Positions 39,957-48,519 of a DNA stretch of 64,000 nt are shown here, one piece after another (position 1 is the first letter of the stretch; every line of letters starts with the position of its first letter). Source of the DNA: Actinomadura oligospora ATCC 43269. Its GTDB lineage: Bacteria > Actinomycetota > Actinomycetes > Streptosporangiales > Streptosporangiaceae. The position numbers were made by a program, and so were the translations under genes. Where the stretch lies: positions 121,052 through 185,051 of the forward strand of contig NZ_JADG01000018.1 in the NCBI RefSeq assembly GCF_000518265.1, in the 5' to 3' direction. The notes under the pieces were generated by a model, which worked only from the letters and a program-made list of their open reading frames with translations, was not told where the DNA came from and did not search any database.

Positions 39957-42900
39957 ATGCTGGTCGCGCACGGCACGTGGCACGGCGGGGCGCTGTGCCT
40001 GTGGGCCGAGCGGAGCGGTCCGCACACGCCCGCCGGTGACGTGCGCCCTTCCGGCGGCGCGCGTCCGCCCGGCGGCGCACGTCCGCCCGGCGGGAAGGCG
40101 GGCCGCTCCGGCGGCGAGGCGCACCCGTTCGCGACCCGCGACTTCTCCGGCACGTCCTACGAGCCGCTGGTCGCGGGCGCGATGCGGGTCGATCTGGCGA
40201 TGGCGCTGCCCACCCACGGCGACCATCCGCAGCCGTCCGCCGAGCTCGGCCCCGAGCCGTTCGACGGGCCGCCCGAGCTGCGCGCCTGGCGGGTCCCCGC
40301 GCTCGTCCTGGAGCCGTTCCCGGCGATGGCGCTGCTCCAGTCCGCCGAGCACAGCGGCGACGTCGTCCCCGGCACCGACCTGCGGTTCCTGTGCCTGCTG
40401 GCGGACGAGGCCGTCCGGCTCGCCGAACGCGGCCACGTCCTGCCCGCCCTCCTCCGGGAGGACGGCGACCTCGTCGCGCGCTGGCGTCCGGTGATCGACG
40501 ACCCCGGCCGGTTCCGCGATCTCGCGCGCGCGATGCCCGCCGCCTGTCGCGCCGCCGAGGGCGGCCGTCCGGCCGCCGAGGTCCTGCGCGAGGCCCTGTC
40601 CGGCATGGTCGACACCGCCGTCCGCGGCGTCGTGCCCCACCCGCTGCTCCCCCTGCGCAAGGGCAAGGCCCCCGACCGCCTGCCCCTGGCCGAGCGCTGG
40701 GCCGAGGCCCTCACCGGCCCGTCCCCGCTCGTCGCGCGCGAGCCCCGCGACGACCCCGACGAGCTCATCGCCGAGCTGGACGCGTGGTACACCGCCGCCC
40801 ACCGCCCGTCCGGCCCCCTCCGCGTCTGCTTCCGCCTCTACGAGCCGACCACCGCCGAAGACTCCGGCGAGACCTCCGAAGATGCCTTCGATGAGACCTC
40901 CGAAGGGCCGTCCACGCCGCCGTGGCGCGTCGAGTTCGCCCTCCAGGGCACCGAAGACCTGAGCCTCTACGTCCCCGCCGCGCTCGTCTGGACGGGCGAG
41001 GCCAACTTCCTCCCCGACGCCGAGGAGACCCTCCTCGCCGGGCTGGGCAGGGCCCTGCGCCTCTTCCCCGACATGGCCCCGGCGCTGAACGGCCCCGTCC
41101 CCTGCGAGGCCGAGCTCGACACCGCCGGAGCGTTCCGATTCCTCAAGCAGGCGGCGCCGATGCTCGCCGCCGCGGGCTTCGGCGTCCTCCTGCCTCAGTG
41201 GGCGGGCAAGGCCAAGCTCGGCATGAAGCTCACCACGCGCACGCAGGAGGGCGAGGGCTCGGGCGCGGCCACGAGCTCCGGTTTCGACCTTCAGGGCATG
41301 GTCGACTTCCGCTGGGATCTCGCCATCGGCGACGAGGCCGTCGACGAGGACGAACTCGAAGAGCTCGCCCGCCTCAAGGCACCGCTCGTCCGCCTGCGCG
41401 GCCAGTGGGTCGAACTCGACGAGGAGCAGCTCCAGGCCGCCCTCGACTTCCTCCGCCACCCCCGCGCGGGCACGATGTCCGCCGCCGAGGCCATGCGCGC
41501 CGTCATCCACGCCGGTGACGACGCCCTCCCCCTGGTCGACGTCGACGCGGACGGCGATTTCGGCGACCTCCTCTCCGGCTCCGCCGACCGCCGCCTCGCC
41601 CCGGTCACGACCCCCGAGGGTTTCAACGGCACCCTCCGCCCCTTCCAGGAACGCGGCCTGGCCTGGCTCACCTTCATGGAGAGCGTCGGCCTCGGCGGCA
41701 TCCTCGCCGACTCGATGGGCCTCGGGAAGACGGCCCAGACGCTCGCGCTCCTCGCGTGGGAGCGCGCGTCCGGGCGGGAGGCGGGCGGTCCGACGCTGCT
41801 GGTCGGGCCCATGTCCCTGGTGGGGAACTGGCAGCGGGAGGCGGCGAGGTTCACGCCGAAGATACGCGTCTACGTGCATCACGGAACGGGACGTCATCGC
41901 GACGACGATCTGGTGCGGGCGGCGTCGCAGGCCGACCTGGTGCTGACCACCTACGGGACGGCCGCGCGGGACGCGGAGATGCTGGCCGAGGTCCCGTGGC
42001 GGCGCGTGGTGTGCGACGAGGCGCAGGCGCTGAAGAACAGCGGCACGCGGCAGGCGCGCGCGGTGCGCGGCATCCCCGCGCGCACGAGGCTCGCCCTGAC
42101 CGGAACGCCCGTGGAGAACCATCTGACCGAGCTGTGGTCGATCATGGAGTTCGCCAACCCGGGGCTGCTCGGGCCTCGCGCGGCGTTCCGCGAGCGGTTC
42201 GCCGTGCCGATCGAGCGGGATGGCGACGAGCGGGCGGCCCTGGCGCTCAAGCGGGCGACGCAGCCGTTCATCCTGCGCCGCCTGAAGACCGACAAGTCGA
42301 TCATCTCCGACCTTCCGGAGAAGCAGGAGATCAAGGTCTACTGCAACCTCACGCCCGAGCAGGCGTCCCTCTACCAGGCGACGCTCGACGACATGCTCGA
42401 GCAGATCGCGGAGGCCGACGAGAAGCAGCGGCGCGGGCTGGTCCTGGCGACGATGGCCAAGCTCAAACAGGTCTGCAACCATCCGGCGCACCTGCTCAAG
42501 GACGGCTCGCGGCTGCCCGGCCGGTCCGGGAAGCTGGAGCGGCTGGAGGAGATCTGCGCGGAGGTGGTCGAGCAGGGCGAGAAGGCGCTGGTGTTCACCC
42601 AGTACGCCGAGTTCGGGTCGATGCTCCAGCCGTATCTGGCGGCGCGGCTCGAACGGCCCGTCCTGTGGCTGCACGGCGGCACGTCCAAGCAGCAGCGCGA
42701 CGACCTCGTCCAGCACTTCCAGAGCGACACCGAGCCGTCGGTGTTCCTGCTGTCGCTGAAGGCCGCGGGCACGGGTCTCACGCTGACCGCGGCGAACCAC
42801 GTCGTCCACGTCGACCGCTGGTGGAACCCCGCGGTCGAAGACCAGGCCACCGACCGGGCGTTCCGCATCGGCCAGACCAAGAACGTGCAGATCCGCAAGT

Positions 42901-43064
42901 TCGTCTGCGTCGGCACGATGGAGGAGCGGGTGGACGAGATGATCGAACGCAAGAAGGCGCTGGCCGAGTCCATCGTCGGCACCGGCGAGGACTGGCTCAC
43001 CGAGCTGTCGGTCGCCGAGCTGCGCGACGTCCTGCGCCTGTCGCCCGAGGCGGTGAGCGACTGA
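39957..43064 (+). CDS. Snf2/Rad54-family DEAD-like ATPase
   Basis: A 1035-residue Snf2-family translocase predicted to move along double-stranded DNA. It has an N-terminal bacterial SNF2-associated region (1-~540), then the ATPase core: Walker A DSMGLGKTAQT (~586), DEAQ box at ~687 (VVCDEAQALKN), TGTPVENHLTELWSIMEF, and the helicase-C lobe with QATDRAFRIGQTKNVQIRKFV (~966). Start ATG 39957 (MLVAHGTWHGG) is preferred to GTG 39936; GGGGGA lies 9 nt upstream of it. An acidic low-complexity insertion (DSGETSEDAFDETSEGPS, ~302-319) interrupts the N-terminal region. Stop overlaps the start of the SWIM gene. Confidence 0.93.
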   Translation: MLVAHGTWHGGALCLWAERSGPHTPAGDVRPSGGARPPGGARPPGGKAGRSGGEAHPFATRDFSGTSYEPLVAGAMRVDLAMALPTHGDHPQPSAELGPEPFDGPPELRAWRVPALVLEPFPAMALLQSAEHSGDVVPGTDLRFLCLLADEAVRLAERGHVLPALLREDGDLVARWRPVIDDPGRFRDLARAMPAACRAAEGGRPAAEVLREALSGMVDTAVRGVVPHPLLPLRKGKAPDRLPLAERWAEALTGPSPLVAREPRDDPDELIAELDAWYTAAHRPSGPLRVCFRLYEPTTAEDSGETSEDAFDETSEGPSTPPWRVEFALQGTEDLSLYVPAALVWTGEANFLPDAEETLLAGLGRALRLFPDMAPALNGPVPCEAELDTAGAFRFLKQAAPMLAAAGFGVLLPQWAGKAKLGMKLTTRTQEGEGSGAATSSGFDLQGMVDFRWDLAIGDEAVDEDELEELARLKAPLVRLRGQWVELDEEQLQAALDFLRHPRAGTMSAAEAMRAVIHAGDDALPLVDVDADGDFGDLLSGSADRRLAPVTTPEGFNGTLRPFQERGLAWLTFMESVGLGGILADSMGLGKTAQTLALLAWERASGREAGGPTLLVGPMSLVGNWQREAARFTPKIRVYVHHGTGRHRDDDLVRAASQADLVLTTYGTAARDAEMLAEVPWRRVVCDEAQALKNSGTRQARAVRGIPARTRLALTGTPVENHLTELWSIMEFANPGLLGPRAAFRERFAVPIERDGDERAALALKRATQPFILRRLKTDKSIISDLPEKQEIKVYCNLTPEQASLYQATLDDMLEQIAEADEKQRRGLVLATMAKLKQVCNHPAHLLKDGSRLPGRSGKLERLEEICAEVVEQGEKALVFTQYAEFGSMLQPYLAARLERPVLWLHGGTSKQQRDDLVQHFQSDTEPSVFLLSLKAAGTGLTLTAANHVVHVDRWWNPAVEDQATDRAFRIGQTKNVQIRKFVCVGTMEERVDEMIERKKALAESIVGTGEDWLTELSVAELRDVLRLSPEAVSD

Positions 43065-43876
43065 TGCCGCAGTACGGCGACCCCATCGAGGTCGAGGACG
43101 GCCTGCGCGCGCACACCCGGCGCGGGTCGATCGGGTCGGAGTGGTGGTCGCGCCGGTTCATCGACCTGGTCGAGTCGTTCGCCGACACCGGGCGGCTCCA
43201 GCGTGGACGCTCGTACGCGCGCAAGGGCCAGGTCATCGATCTGCGCGTCGGTCCGTACGAGGTCACGGCGCGCGTCCAGGGGTCGGTGGAAGAGCCCTAC
43301 GAGGTGGCGCTCGGCATCGACGCGATCGACGACGCCGACTGGCGGCGGGTGGAGGCCGAGCTCGCGTCCCGCGCGGTGTTCCGGGCCCGGCTGCTCGCCG
43401 GGGAGATGCCGCCCGAGATCGAGGACGTCTTCGCCGGGCTCGGCCTGTCGCTGTTCCCCGAGTCCGCCGCCGACCTGCACCTGATGTGCGACTGCCCGGA
43501 CTGGGGCGACCCGTGCAAGCACGCCGCAGCCGTCCTCTACCTGCTCGCCGAGTCCTTCGACGACGACCCGTTCCTCATCCTCGCCTGGAACGGCCGCACC
43601 CGCGACCAGCTCCTCACCGCCCTGCGCCGCGCCCCCGCGCGCGACGCGCCCGACCCGTTCGCGGTCGAGGACGAGCCGCTGAGCGCCGAGGGCTTCTGGA
43701 CGCCGCCGTCGGGCCTGGCCCGGCTGCGCGACCGTGCCGGGGCTCCGCCCGTCCCTCCGGGGTTCCTGTTGCAGGTCGTAGAACCGCCGCCGGTGAAGGT
43801 CCGCCGCCGCGCCCTCACCGACGTCCTCCAGCCCGCCTACGAGGCCCTGGCGTCCACCCCGTTCAACACCGACTGA
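43064..43876 (+). CDS. SWIM zinc-finger protein coupled to the Snf2 ATPase
   Basis: A 270-residue protein with one SWIM motif, CxCx6CxH, at Cys142, Cys144, Cys151 and His153 (MCDCPDWGDPCKH). SWIM fingers bind DNA or mediate protein contacts. N-terminal features (WWSRRFIDLVESFADTGRLQRGRSYARKGQV) match the family commonly encoded beside bacterial Snf2 ATPases. ATG 43064 overlaps the Snf2 stop (TGATG), so the two are almost certainly made in equal amounts and probably form a complex. The role (repair, transcription recycling or defence) is unknown. Confidence 0.9.
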   Translation: MPQYGDPIEVEDGLRAHTRRGSIGSEWWSRRFIDLVESFADTGRLQRGRSYARKGQVIDLRVGPYEVTARVQGSVEEPYEVALGIDAIDDADWRRVEAELASRAVFRARLLAGEMPPEIEDVFAGLGLSLFPESAADLHLMCDCPDWGDPCKHAAAVLYLLAESFDDDPFLILAWNGRTRDQLLTALRRAPARDAPDPFAVEDEPLSAEGFWTPPSGLARLRDRAGAPPVPPGFLLQVVEPPPVKVRRRALTDVLQPAYEALASTPFNTD

Positions 43877-43900
43877 CGCGGGGCGGGGGCCGGTGGGCGC

Positions 43901-43988
43901 GGTCAGCCGTGGTGACGGCCGGTGCAGCCGTGGTGGGCGCGGTCAGCCGGTGGGCGAGGGTCAGCCGTAGTGGCGGCCGGTGCAGCCG
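43901..43988. repeat. 30-bp duplication of the M55 gene 3' end
   Basis: The block at 43901-43930 matches 43959-43988 at 28 of 30 bases (GGTCAGCCGT then CGGCCGGTGCAGCCG); a partial third copy GGTCAGCCGG lies at 43941. The block at 43959 contains the stop (43961-43963) and last eight codons of the aminopeptidase gene; the other copies lie beyond the stop. Confidence 0.8.
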
Positions 43989-44803
43989 ACGTCGCCCGCG
44001 ATGGTGGACCAGACGCCGAGGAGGCCGACGATCTCGTGGAAGTCGTCGGTGCTGAACTCGGTGGTGCGCGGGCCGGTGAGGCGCACGCCGGGGACGACCT
44101 CGCAGGACTGGGCGATCGCGGTGGAGCTCCATTCGACGCCGAGCGTGTAGGGCGGTTCGACGTCGTGCCTGCGCCAGCGGTCGGGTGAGGCGAGCACGGC
44201 GCGCGCGGCCTCGTTGATCATGCGGTGGGCGCGGGCGGGCGGGACGAGCTCGGCGGCGTAGCGGTCGCTGCCCTTCTTGACCGCGACGGTGGCCACCTCG
44301 CCGAGCACCTCGCGCGCCTCGGCGCAGGCCGCGACGTCCCCTGTGACCAGTCCGACCGGGACGCCGAGGCTGGAGGCGTAGGCGGCCATCAGCCGGATCT
44401 CCCCCGCGACCTCGCCGTTGAAGGTGACGTTCTGGATCTCGCGTCCCATCCAGGTGTGGTTCAGGACGCCGCGGGGCGTCCCCGCGCGGGCGTGGTAGCC
44501 GACGTACATGGCGACGTCGCACCAGTTGCCGAGCCCCTCGGCCATGCGCATGGGCTTGTACGGGCCGCGAACGAGGGTGCAGCGCTCGTCGATGAGGTCG
44601 ACGCGCAGGTTCTTGCCGTTGCCGTGGGCGTCGGCCACGACGACCTTGTCCGCCCCGGCGTCGAACGCGGCGGTGATGACGGCGTTGGCGTCGGCGGTCA
44701 TCAGCTCGCAGCCGCGCTCGTAGCCGCGTCCGCCCGCGCGCATCTCCTCGGGGTCGGTGAGCCCGGTGATGCCCTCCATGTCCACCGAGACGAACACCTT
44801 CAT
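43961..44803 (-). CDS. M55-family D-aminopeptidase (DppA-like)
   Basis: A 280-residue zinc peptidase related to Bacillus DppA, which cleaves N-terminal D-amino acids. The metal-binding start MKVFVSVDMEGITG (Asp8, Glu10), VVVADAHGNGKN (~57-68) and the GYHARAG region are present. ATG 44803 is the start by homology; the nearest GGAGG is 13-14 nt upstream, and the longer open frame (to 45037) overlaps the divergent regulator's promoter. The last codons (GCTGRHYG) lie in a duplicated segment. Function: probably peptide or cell-wall fragment turnover in the cytosol (family knowledge). Confidence 0.9.
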   Translation of the reverse strand: MKVFVSVDMEGITGLTDPEEMRAGGRGYERGCELMTADANAVITAAFDAGADKVVVADAHGNGKNLRVDLIDERCTLVRGPYKPMRMAEGLGNWCDVAMYVGYHARAGTPRGVLNHTWMGREIQNVTFNGEVAGEIRLMAAYASSLGVPVGLVTGDVAACAEAREVLGEVATVAVKKGSDRYAAELVPPARAHRMINEAARAVLASPDRWRRHDVEPPYTLGVEWSSTAIAQSCEVVPGVRLTGPRTTEFSTDDFHEIVGLLGVWSTIAGDVGCTGRHYG

Positions 44804-44940
44804 CCGCCCGCACCTCCACTCGCGTCCCAGGGTTCCTGGCAGAACGAGCCAAGCCGATCTTGGTCGTCCTGACAAGGCCGCGCACCGGGAGTCGGCGGCA
44901 GCAGGCATCTGGCGGTTTCTTGCGCCTCTGCAATCAGATG

Positions 44941-44954
44941 TAGTAGACCTACTA
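44941..44954. promoter_or_regulatory. Palindrome in the M55/XRE divergent promoter region
   Basis: TAGTAG-AC-CTACTA (44941-44954), a perfect 6-bp inverted repeat, lies 31 nt before the XRE gene in an AT-rich stretch. TACTAT (44950-44955) could serve as a -10. A likely autoregulatory site of the XRE protein. Confidence 0.5.
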
Positions 44955-44984
44955 TCAACAGTCAGAGTTCTACGGTGGCAGGAG

Positions 44985-45245
44985 ATGGCGAGGCCGGTGC
45001 CGACGGACAAGGACAAGGAGCTCGTGCACAACCGCATCGCGGTGTTGCGGGCGGAGCGGGGCGTGTCGCGGCGCGAGCTGGCGACGGCGCTCGGCGTGCA
45101 CTACCAGACGGTCGGCTATCTGGAGCGGGGCGAGTACAGCCCCAGCCTGCATCTGGCTCTCCAGATCGCCGAGTACTTCGAGGTGCCGGTGGAGGTGGTC
45201 TTCTCACTGAGGCCGTTCCCGCTCATCGGCAGCACCAATTTGTAG
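44985..45245 (+). CDS. Small XRE-family (YozG/Cro-like) regulator
   Basis: An 86-residue HTH protein: NRIAVLRAERGVSRRELATALGVHYQTVGYLERGEYSPSLHLALQIAEYFEVPVEVVFSLRPF. This is the single-domain YozG-type fold in which the recognition helix is YQTVGYLERGE. ATG 44985 has GGAG directly adjacent, which is too close. GTG 45024 (VHNRIAVLRAERG) has AAGGAG 3-5 nt upstream and gives a 73-residue protein of usual family size, so it is a serious alternative. It is followed 11 nt later by a membrane-protein gene, a pairing common for this regulator type. Confidence 0.85.
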   Translation: MARPVPTDKDKELVHNRIAVLRAERGVSRRELATALGVHYQTVGYLERGEYSPSLHLALQIAEYFEVPVEVVFSLRPFPLIGSTNL

Positions 45246-45256
45246 GGAGACGACAA

Positions 45257-45787
45257 ATGACGACCCCCCGCACCAAGCGCGAGGAAAGACTGTTGGCCGT
45301 CCTCCAGACCGAGGTGCCAGGCCGGTACGCGACACAGAACGGACGGCGCAACCTCGTGCGCGCGGGCATCGCGTGCCTGGCGCTGTTCTACGTCAGCACG
45401 GTCGTCTGCTGGGCGTTGGCTCCCAGCGACACCGCCATGTACGTGACGTTGGCGTGCGATGGGATCGGCCTCGTCGCCGGGGCCTTGGTCCTCGGGCAGA
45501 TGGTCGTGGTCACGCGCGGCACCACCCGCCTCCCCGACCACCTGCTGGACGAGCGGCAGGCCTTGGAGAAGCTGCGCGCGCACTCGACGTCGCACCGCAT
45601 GACCGTGATGCTGCTGTTCGCCGCGCTGTTCGGGATCGAGTTGGGGATGACCTCAGACGGCGACCACTCGCCGTCCGCGGCCGTGGTCGTCACCTTCGTG
45701 GCGCTCCTGGTCACGGTCGCGGCGTTGCCGCTGCTGGTGACCACCTGGCGTATGCCCGATCCCATCCCGGACGAGGACGACGCTTGA
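45257..45787 (+). CDS. Four-helix membrane protein paired with the XRE regulator
   Basis: A 176-residue membrane protein with four predicted helices (~32-54, 62-84, 113-130 and 140-160) and charged ends. It lies 11 nt after the XRE gene, with AGGGAGA 6 nt before ATG 45257, so the two are co-transcribed. Small YozG-type regulators are often encoded with DUF2975/DUF3796-like membrane proteins of unknown function; this one has that architecture but no motif I can name. A bidirectional terminator follows. Confidence 0.8.
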   Translation: MTTPRTKREERLLAVLQTEVPGRYATQNGRRNLVRAGIACLALFYVSTVVCWALAPSDTAMYVTLACDGIGLVAGALVLGQMVVVTRGTTRLPDHLLDERQALEKLRAHSTSHRMTVMLLFAALFGIELGMTSDGDHSPSAAVVVTFVALLVTVAALPLLVTTWRMPDPIPDEDDA

Positions 45788-45802
45788 CCTTCTGAACGGT
45801 GG

Positions 45803-45833
45803 GGCGGGCGCGACCGTAAAGGCAGCGCCCGCC
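45803..45833. terminator. Bidirectional terminator with alternative stems
   Basis: GGCGGGCGC (45803-45811) pairs with GCGCCCGCC (45825-45833), followed by TTT. An alternative inverted repeat CGTAAAGGC (about 45815)/GCCTTTACC (about 45831) overlaps it. Lies between the convergent membrane-protein gene and glgP. Confidence 0.75.
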
Positions 45834-45847
45834 TTTACCGATCCCTC

Positions 45848-48445
45848 TTAGCGGAGGTCGCCGTTCGTCATTCCGTGCGGTGCGGGTGGGAGTGCCACCA
45901 GGCCCATCTCCGCACGGCTGGAGAGCATCGCATGCCGTGGGACGACGCGGACGCTGTAGCCGAACGCCCCGCTGCGCACGAGCGGCACCTCGCCCGCATA
46001 GCGGAGCCGTCCGTCATCGGTGGGCTCTGGGACGGTCAGTTCCAGATAGGACGGTTCGACGATGGCGTCGGTCTCGTCCACCCGTCCGTAGGCGACCTCC
46101 ACGGCGACATCGGACGGTTCCAGCCCGCCGAGGTCCACGACCACACGGACCGTCAGGCGCGTCCCCACGTGCGGGCTCTCCTCGCCCTGTGTTTCGACGT
46201 GTTCGACGGCCACGCCCTGCCAGGCCTTACGGATCCGCTGTTTCCACGCTGCGAGGGCTCGCGCGCCCGCGTATCCGTCGGCGCCCATCGCGCGCGCGGA
46301 CACGGCGGCGGGCGTGTAGTACTCCATGACGTAGTCGCGAAGCATCCGTGTGGCGAGCACCTTGGGCCCGAGCGTCGCGATGGTGTGCTTCACCATTTCG
46401 AGCCATCGCCTGGGCAGTCCGGAAGCGTCGCGGTCGTAGAAGATCACCGAGACGTGGTCCTCGAGCAGTTCGTACAGGGCGGCGGCCTCCAGGGCGTCGC
46501 GGCGGTCCGGCCCGGCCAGTCCGTCGGCGGACGGGACGGCCCAGCCGTTCTGGCCGTCGTACCACTCGTCCCACCAGCCGTCCCTCACGGACAGGTTGAG
46601 CGCCCCGTTGAGGGCGGCCTTCATCCCGGACGTCCCGCACGCCTCCAGGGGCCTCAGCGGGTTGTTCAGCCACACGTCGCAGCCCTGGACGAGCAGCCGC
46701 CCGAGGGCGATGTCGTAGTCCGGGAGGAAGACGACGCGGTGCCGGACGTCCTCGGCGTCGGCGAACCGCACGATGTCCTGGATGAGCCGCTTGCCGCCCT
46801 CGTCCGCCGGGTGAGCCTTGCCTGCGATGACGATCTGCACGGGACGGTCGGGGTCGAGCAGGATCGCTCGCAGCCGCTCCGGATCCCGCATCATCAACGT
46901 GAGCCGTTTGTAGGACGGAACGCGGCGCGCGAACCCGATGGTCAGGACATCGGGATCGAGGGCCTCGTCGATCCATGCCGTTTCGGCCTCGCTCGCGCCG
47001 CGTGTGCGCCACGACTCGCGCAACCTCGTCCGCGCGCTCCGCACAAGCCGTTCGCGCAGGACTCGCCGAACCTGCCAGATCTCACGTTCTGAGACGTCAC
47101 GTACTTTCTCCCAGCCCTGTGCCGCTTCCACTACGGACGGCACCTCGCGGGCGGCGAGTTCGAGGATTTCGCGTCCGACCCAGGTCCCGGCATGGACGCC
47201 GTTCGTGATGGACCCGATCGGCACTTCGGCCTTGTCGAACCCTCCCCACAGGCCACCGAACATGTCCCGGCTGACCTCGCCGTGCAGCTTGGAAACGCCG
47301 TTGACGCGCTGCGCCAGACGCATCCCCATAACGGCCATGTTGAAGACCGTTGGGTCGCCGTCCGGATAGTCCTCGGCACCGAGTTCGAGGATGCGTTCCA
47401 CTGGGACGTCGTGGTCCTCGTTCGTCCCGCCGAAGTACTTTCGGACCAGCTCTCTTGGGAAGCGGTCGATTCCGGCCGGGACGGGCGTGTGCGTGGTGAA
47501 CACGGTGCCCGCACGTGTCGCCTCGAGCGCTTCCTCGAAATCGAGCCCTTCGTCGGAGACCAGCTCGCGGATGCGTTCCAGCCCGAGGAAGCCCGCATGG
47601 CCCTCGTTCGTATGGAACACCTCGGGTTCCGGGTGGCCGCTGATACGGCAGTAGGCCCGAATGGCCCGTACACCACCGATCCCTAGCAGCATCTCTTGCA
47701 GCAGACGGTGGTCACCGCCTCCTCCATAGAGACGGTCGGTGATGTCTCGCGCGGCTTGGTCGTTGTCTTCGACGTCCGAATCGAGGAGGAGCTGTGGGAC
47801 GCGCCCTACGCGGGCGAGCCACACCTGCGCGTGCAGGTCACGTCCCTGGGGCAGCCCAATGGAAATCCGCACCGGATCGCCGTTCTCGTCCCGGAGGAGT
47901 ATCAGGGGCAGGCCGTTTGGGTCGATCGGTGGGTAGCGCTCCAGCTGCCACCCGTCGGGTGAGAGCGACTGCGAGAAGTAGCCGTGCCTGTAGAGCAGGC
48001 CGACGCCGATGATGGGCACACCCATGTCGCTGGCGGTTTTGAGGTGGTCCCCGGCCAGGATGCCAAGGCCACCCGAGTACTGCGGCAGAGCGGCGGTGAT
48101 TCCGTACTCGGGCGAGAAGTACGCGACGGCGCGCGGCTGCCCGTCCGCGAGCGCCTGGTACCAGCGCGGTTCGGTCAGGTACTCGCGCAGGTCGTCGGCC
48201 GCGTCGTGCAGGCGTCGCAGGAACCGGCGGTCATGCGTGAGCAGTTCCAGGCGCTCGGGACCGACCTCGCCCAGCAGTTTGACGGGGTCGTGCCGGACCT
48301 CTTCCCACAGCGCGGGATCGACCTCGCGGAACAGATCCAAGGTCTCGTGGTGCCACGACCAGCGGAGGTTGAGGATCAGCTCTTCAAGGGCACGGAGGGG
48401 TTCTGGAAGGACGGTACGTACGGTGAATCTACGGATTGCCTTCAC
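45848..48445 (-). CDS. glgP: Alpha-glucan (glycogen/maltodextrin) phosphorylase
   Basis: Releases glucose-1-phosphate from alpha-1,4-glucan ends. The 865-residue protein belongs to the shorter 'alpha-glucan phosphorylase' branch typical of actinomycetes. It has VAYFSPEYGITAALPQYSGGLGILAGDHLKTASD, and the PLP region EACGTSGMKAALNGALNLSVRDGWWDEW with the Schiff-base Lys in GMKAALNG. The N-terminal DUF3417-like segment (RALEELILNLRWSWHHETLDLF) is also present. GTG start at 48445 (VKAIRRFTV) with weak SD. It is divergent from glgE-treS-mak, as in Streptomyces, but a VanZ-like gene intervenes. Acts with GlgE in a synthesis/degradation cycle of storage or capsular glucan. Confidence 0.95.
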   Translation of the reverse strand: MKAIRRFTVRTVLPEPLRALEELILNLRWSWHHETLDLFREVDPALWEEVRHDPVKLLGEVGPERLELLTHDRRFLRRLHDAADDLREYLTEPRWYQALADGQPRAVAYFSPEYGITAALPQYSGGLGILAGDHLKTASDMGVPIIGVGLLYRHGYFSQSLSPDGWQLERYPPIDPNGLPLILLRDENGDPVRISIGLPQGRDLHAQVWLARVGRVPQLLLDSDVEDNDQAARDITDRLYGGGGDHRLLQEMLLGIGGVRAIRAYCRISGHPEPEVFHTNEGHAGFLGLERIRELVSDEGLDFEEALEATRAGTVFTTHTPVPAGIDRFPRELVRKYFGGTNEDHDVPVERILELGAEDYPDGDPTVFNMAVMGMRLAQRVNGVSKLHGEVSRDMFGGLWGGFDKAEVPIGSITNGVHAGTWVGREILELAAREVPSVVEAAQGWEKVRDVSEREIWQVRRVLRERLVRSARTRLRESWRTRGASEAETAWIDEALDPDVLTIGFARRVPSYKRLTLMMRDPERLRAILLDPDRPVQIVIAGKAHPADEGGKRLIQDIVRFADAEDVRHRVVFLPDYDIALGRLLVQGCDVWLNNPLRPLEACGTSGMKAALNGALNLSVRDGWWDEWYDGQNGWAVPSADGLAGPDRRDALEAAALYELLEDHVSVIFYDRDASGLPRRWLEMVKHTIATLGPKVLATRMLRDYVMEYYTPAAVSARAMGADGYAGARALAAWKQRIRKAWQGVAVEHVETQGEESPHVGTRLTVRVVVDLGGLEPSDVAVEVAYGRVDETDAIVEPSYLELTVPEPTDDGRLRYAGEVPLVRSGAFGYSVRVVPRHAMLSSRAEMGLVALPPAPHGMTNGDLR

Positions 48446-48519
48446 GCACCGCCACGCTAGGCGCTGGCTCCTGCGCGCGCGACCCTCACGACAAGACCCT
48501 CACCCATAGGCATCCGCCG

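Noticed and set aside
39849..42809. 986-codon minus-strand frame opposite the Snf2 gene
   Set aside because: Antisense shadow; the Snf2 motifs on the plus strand are unambiguous.
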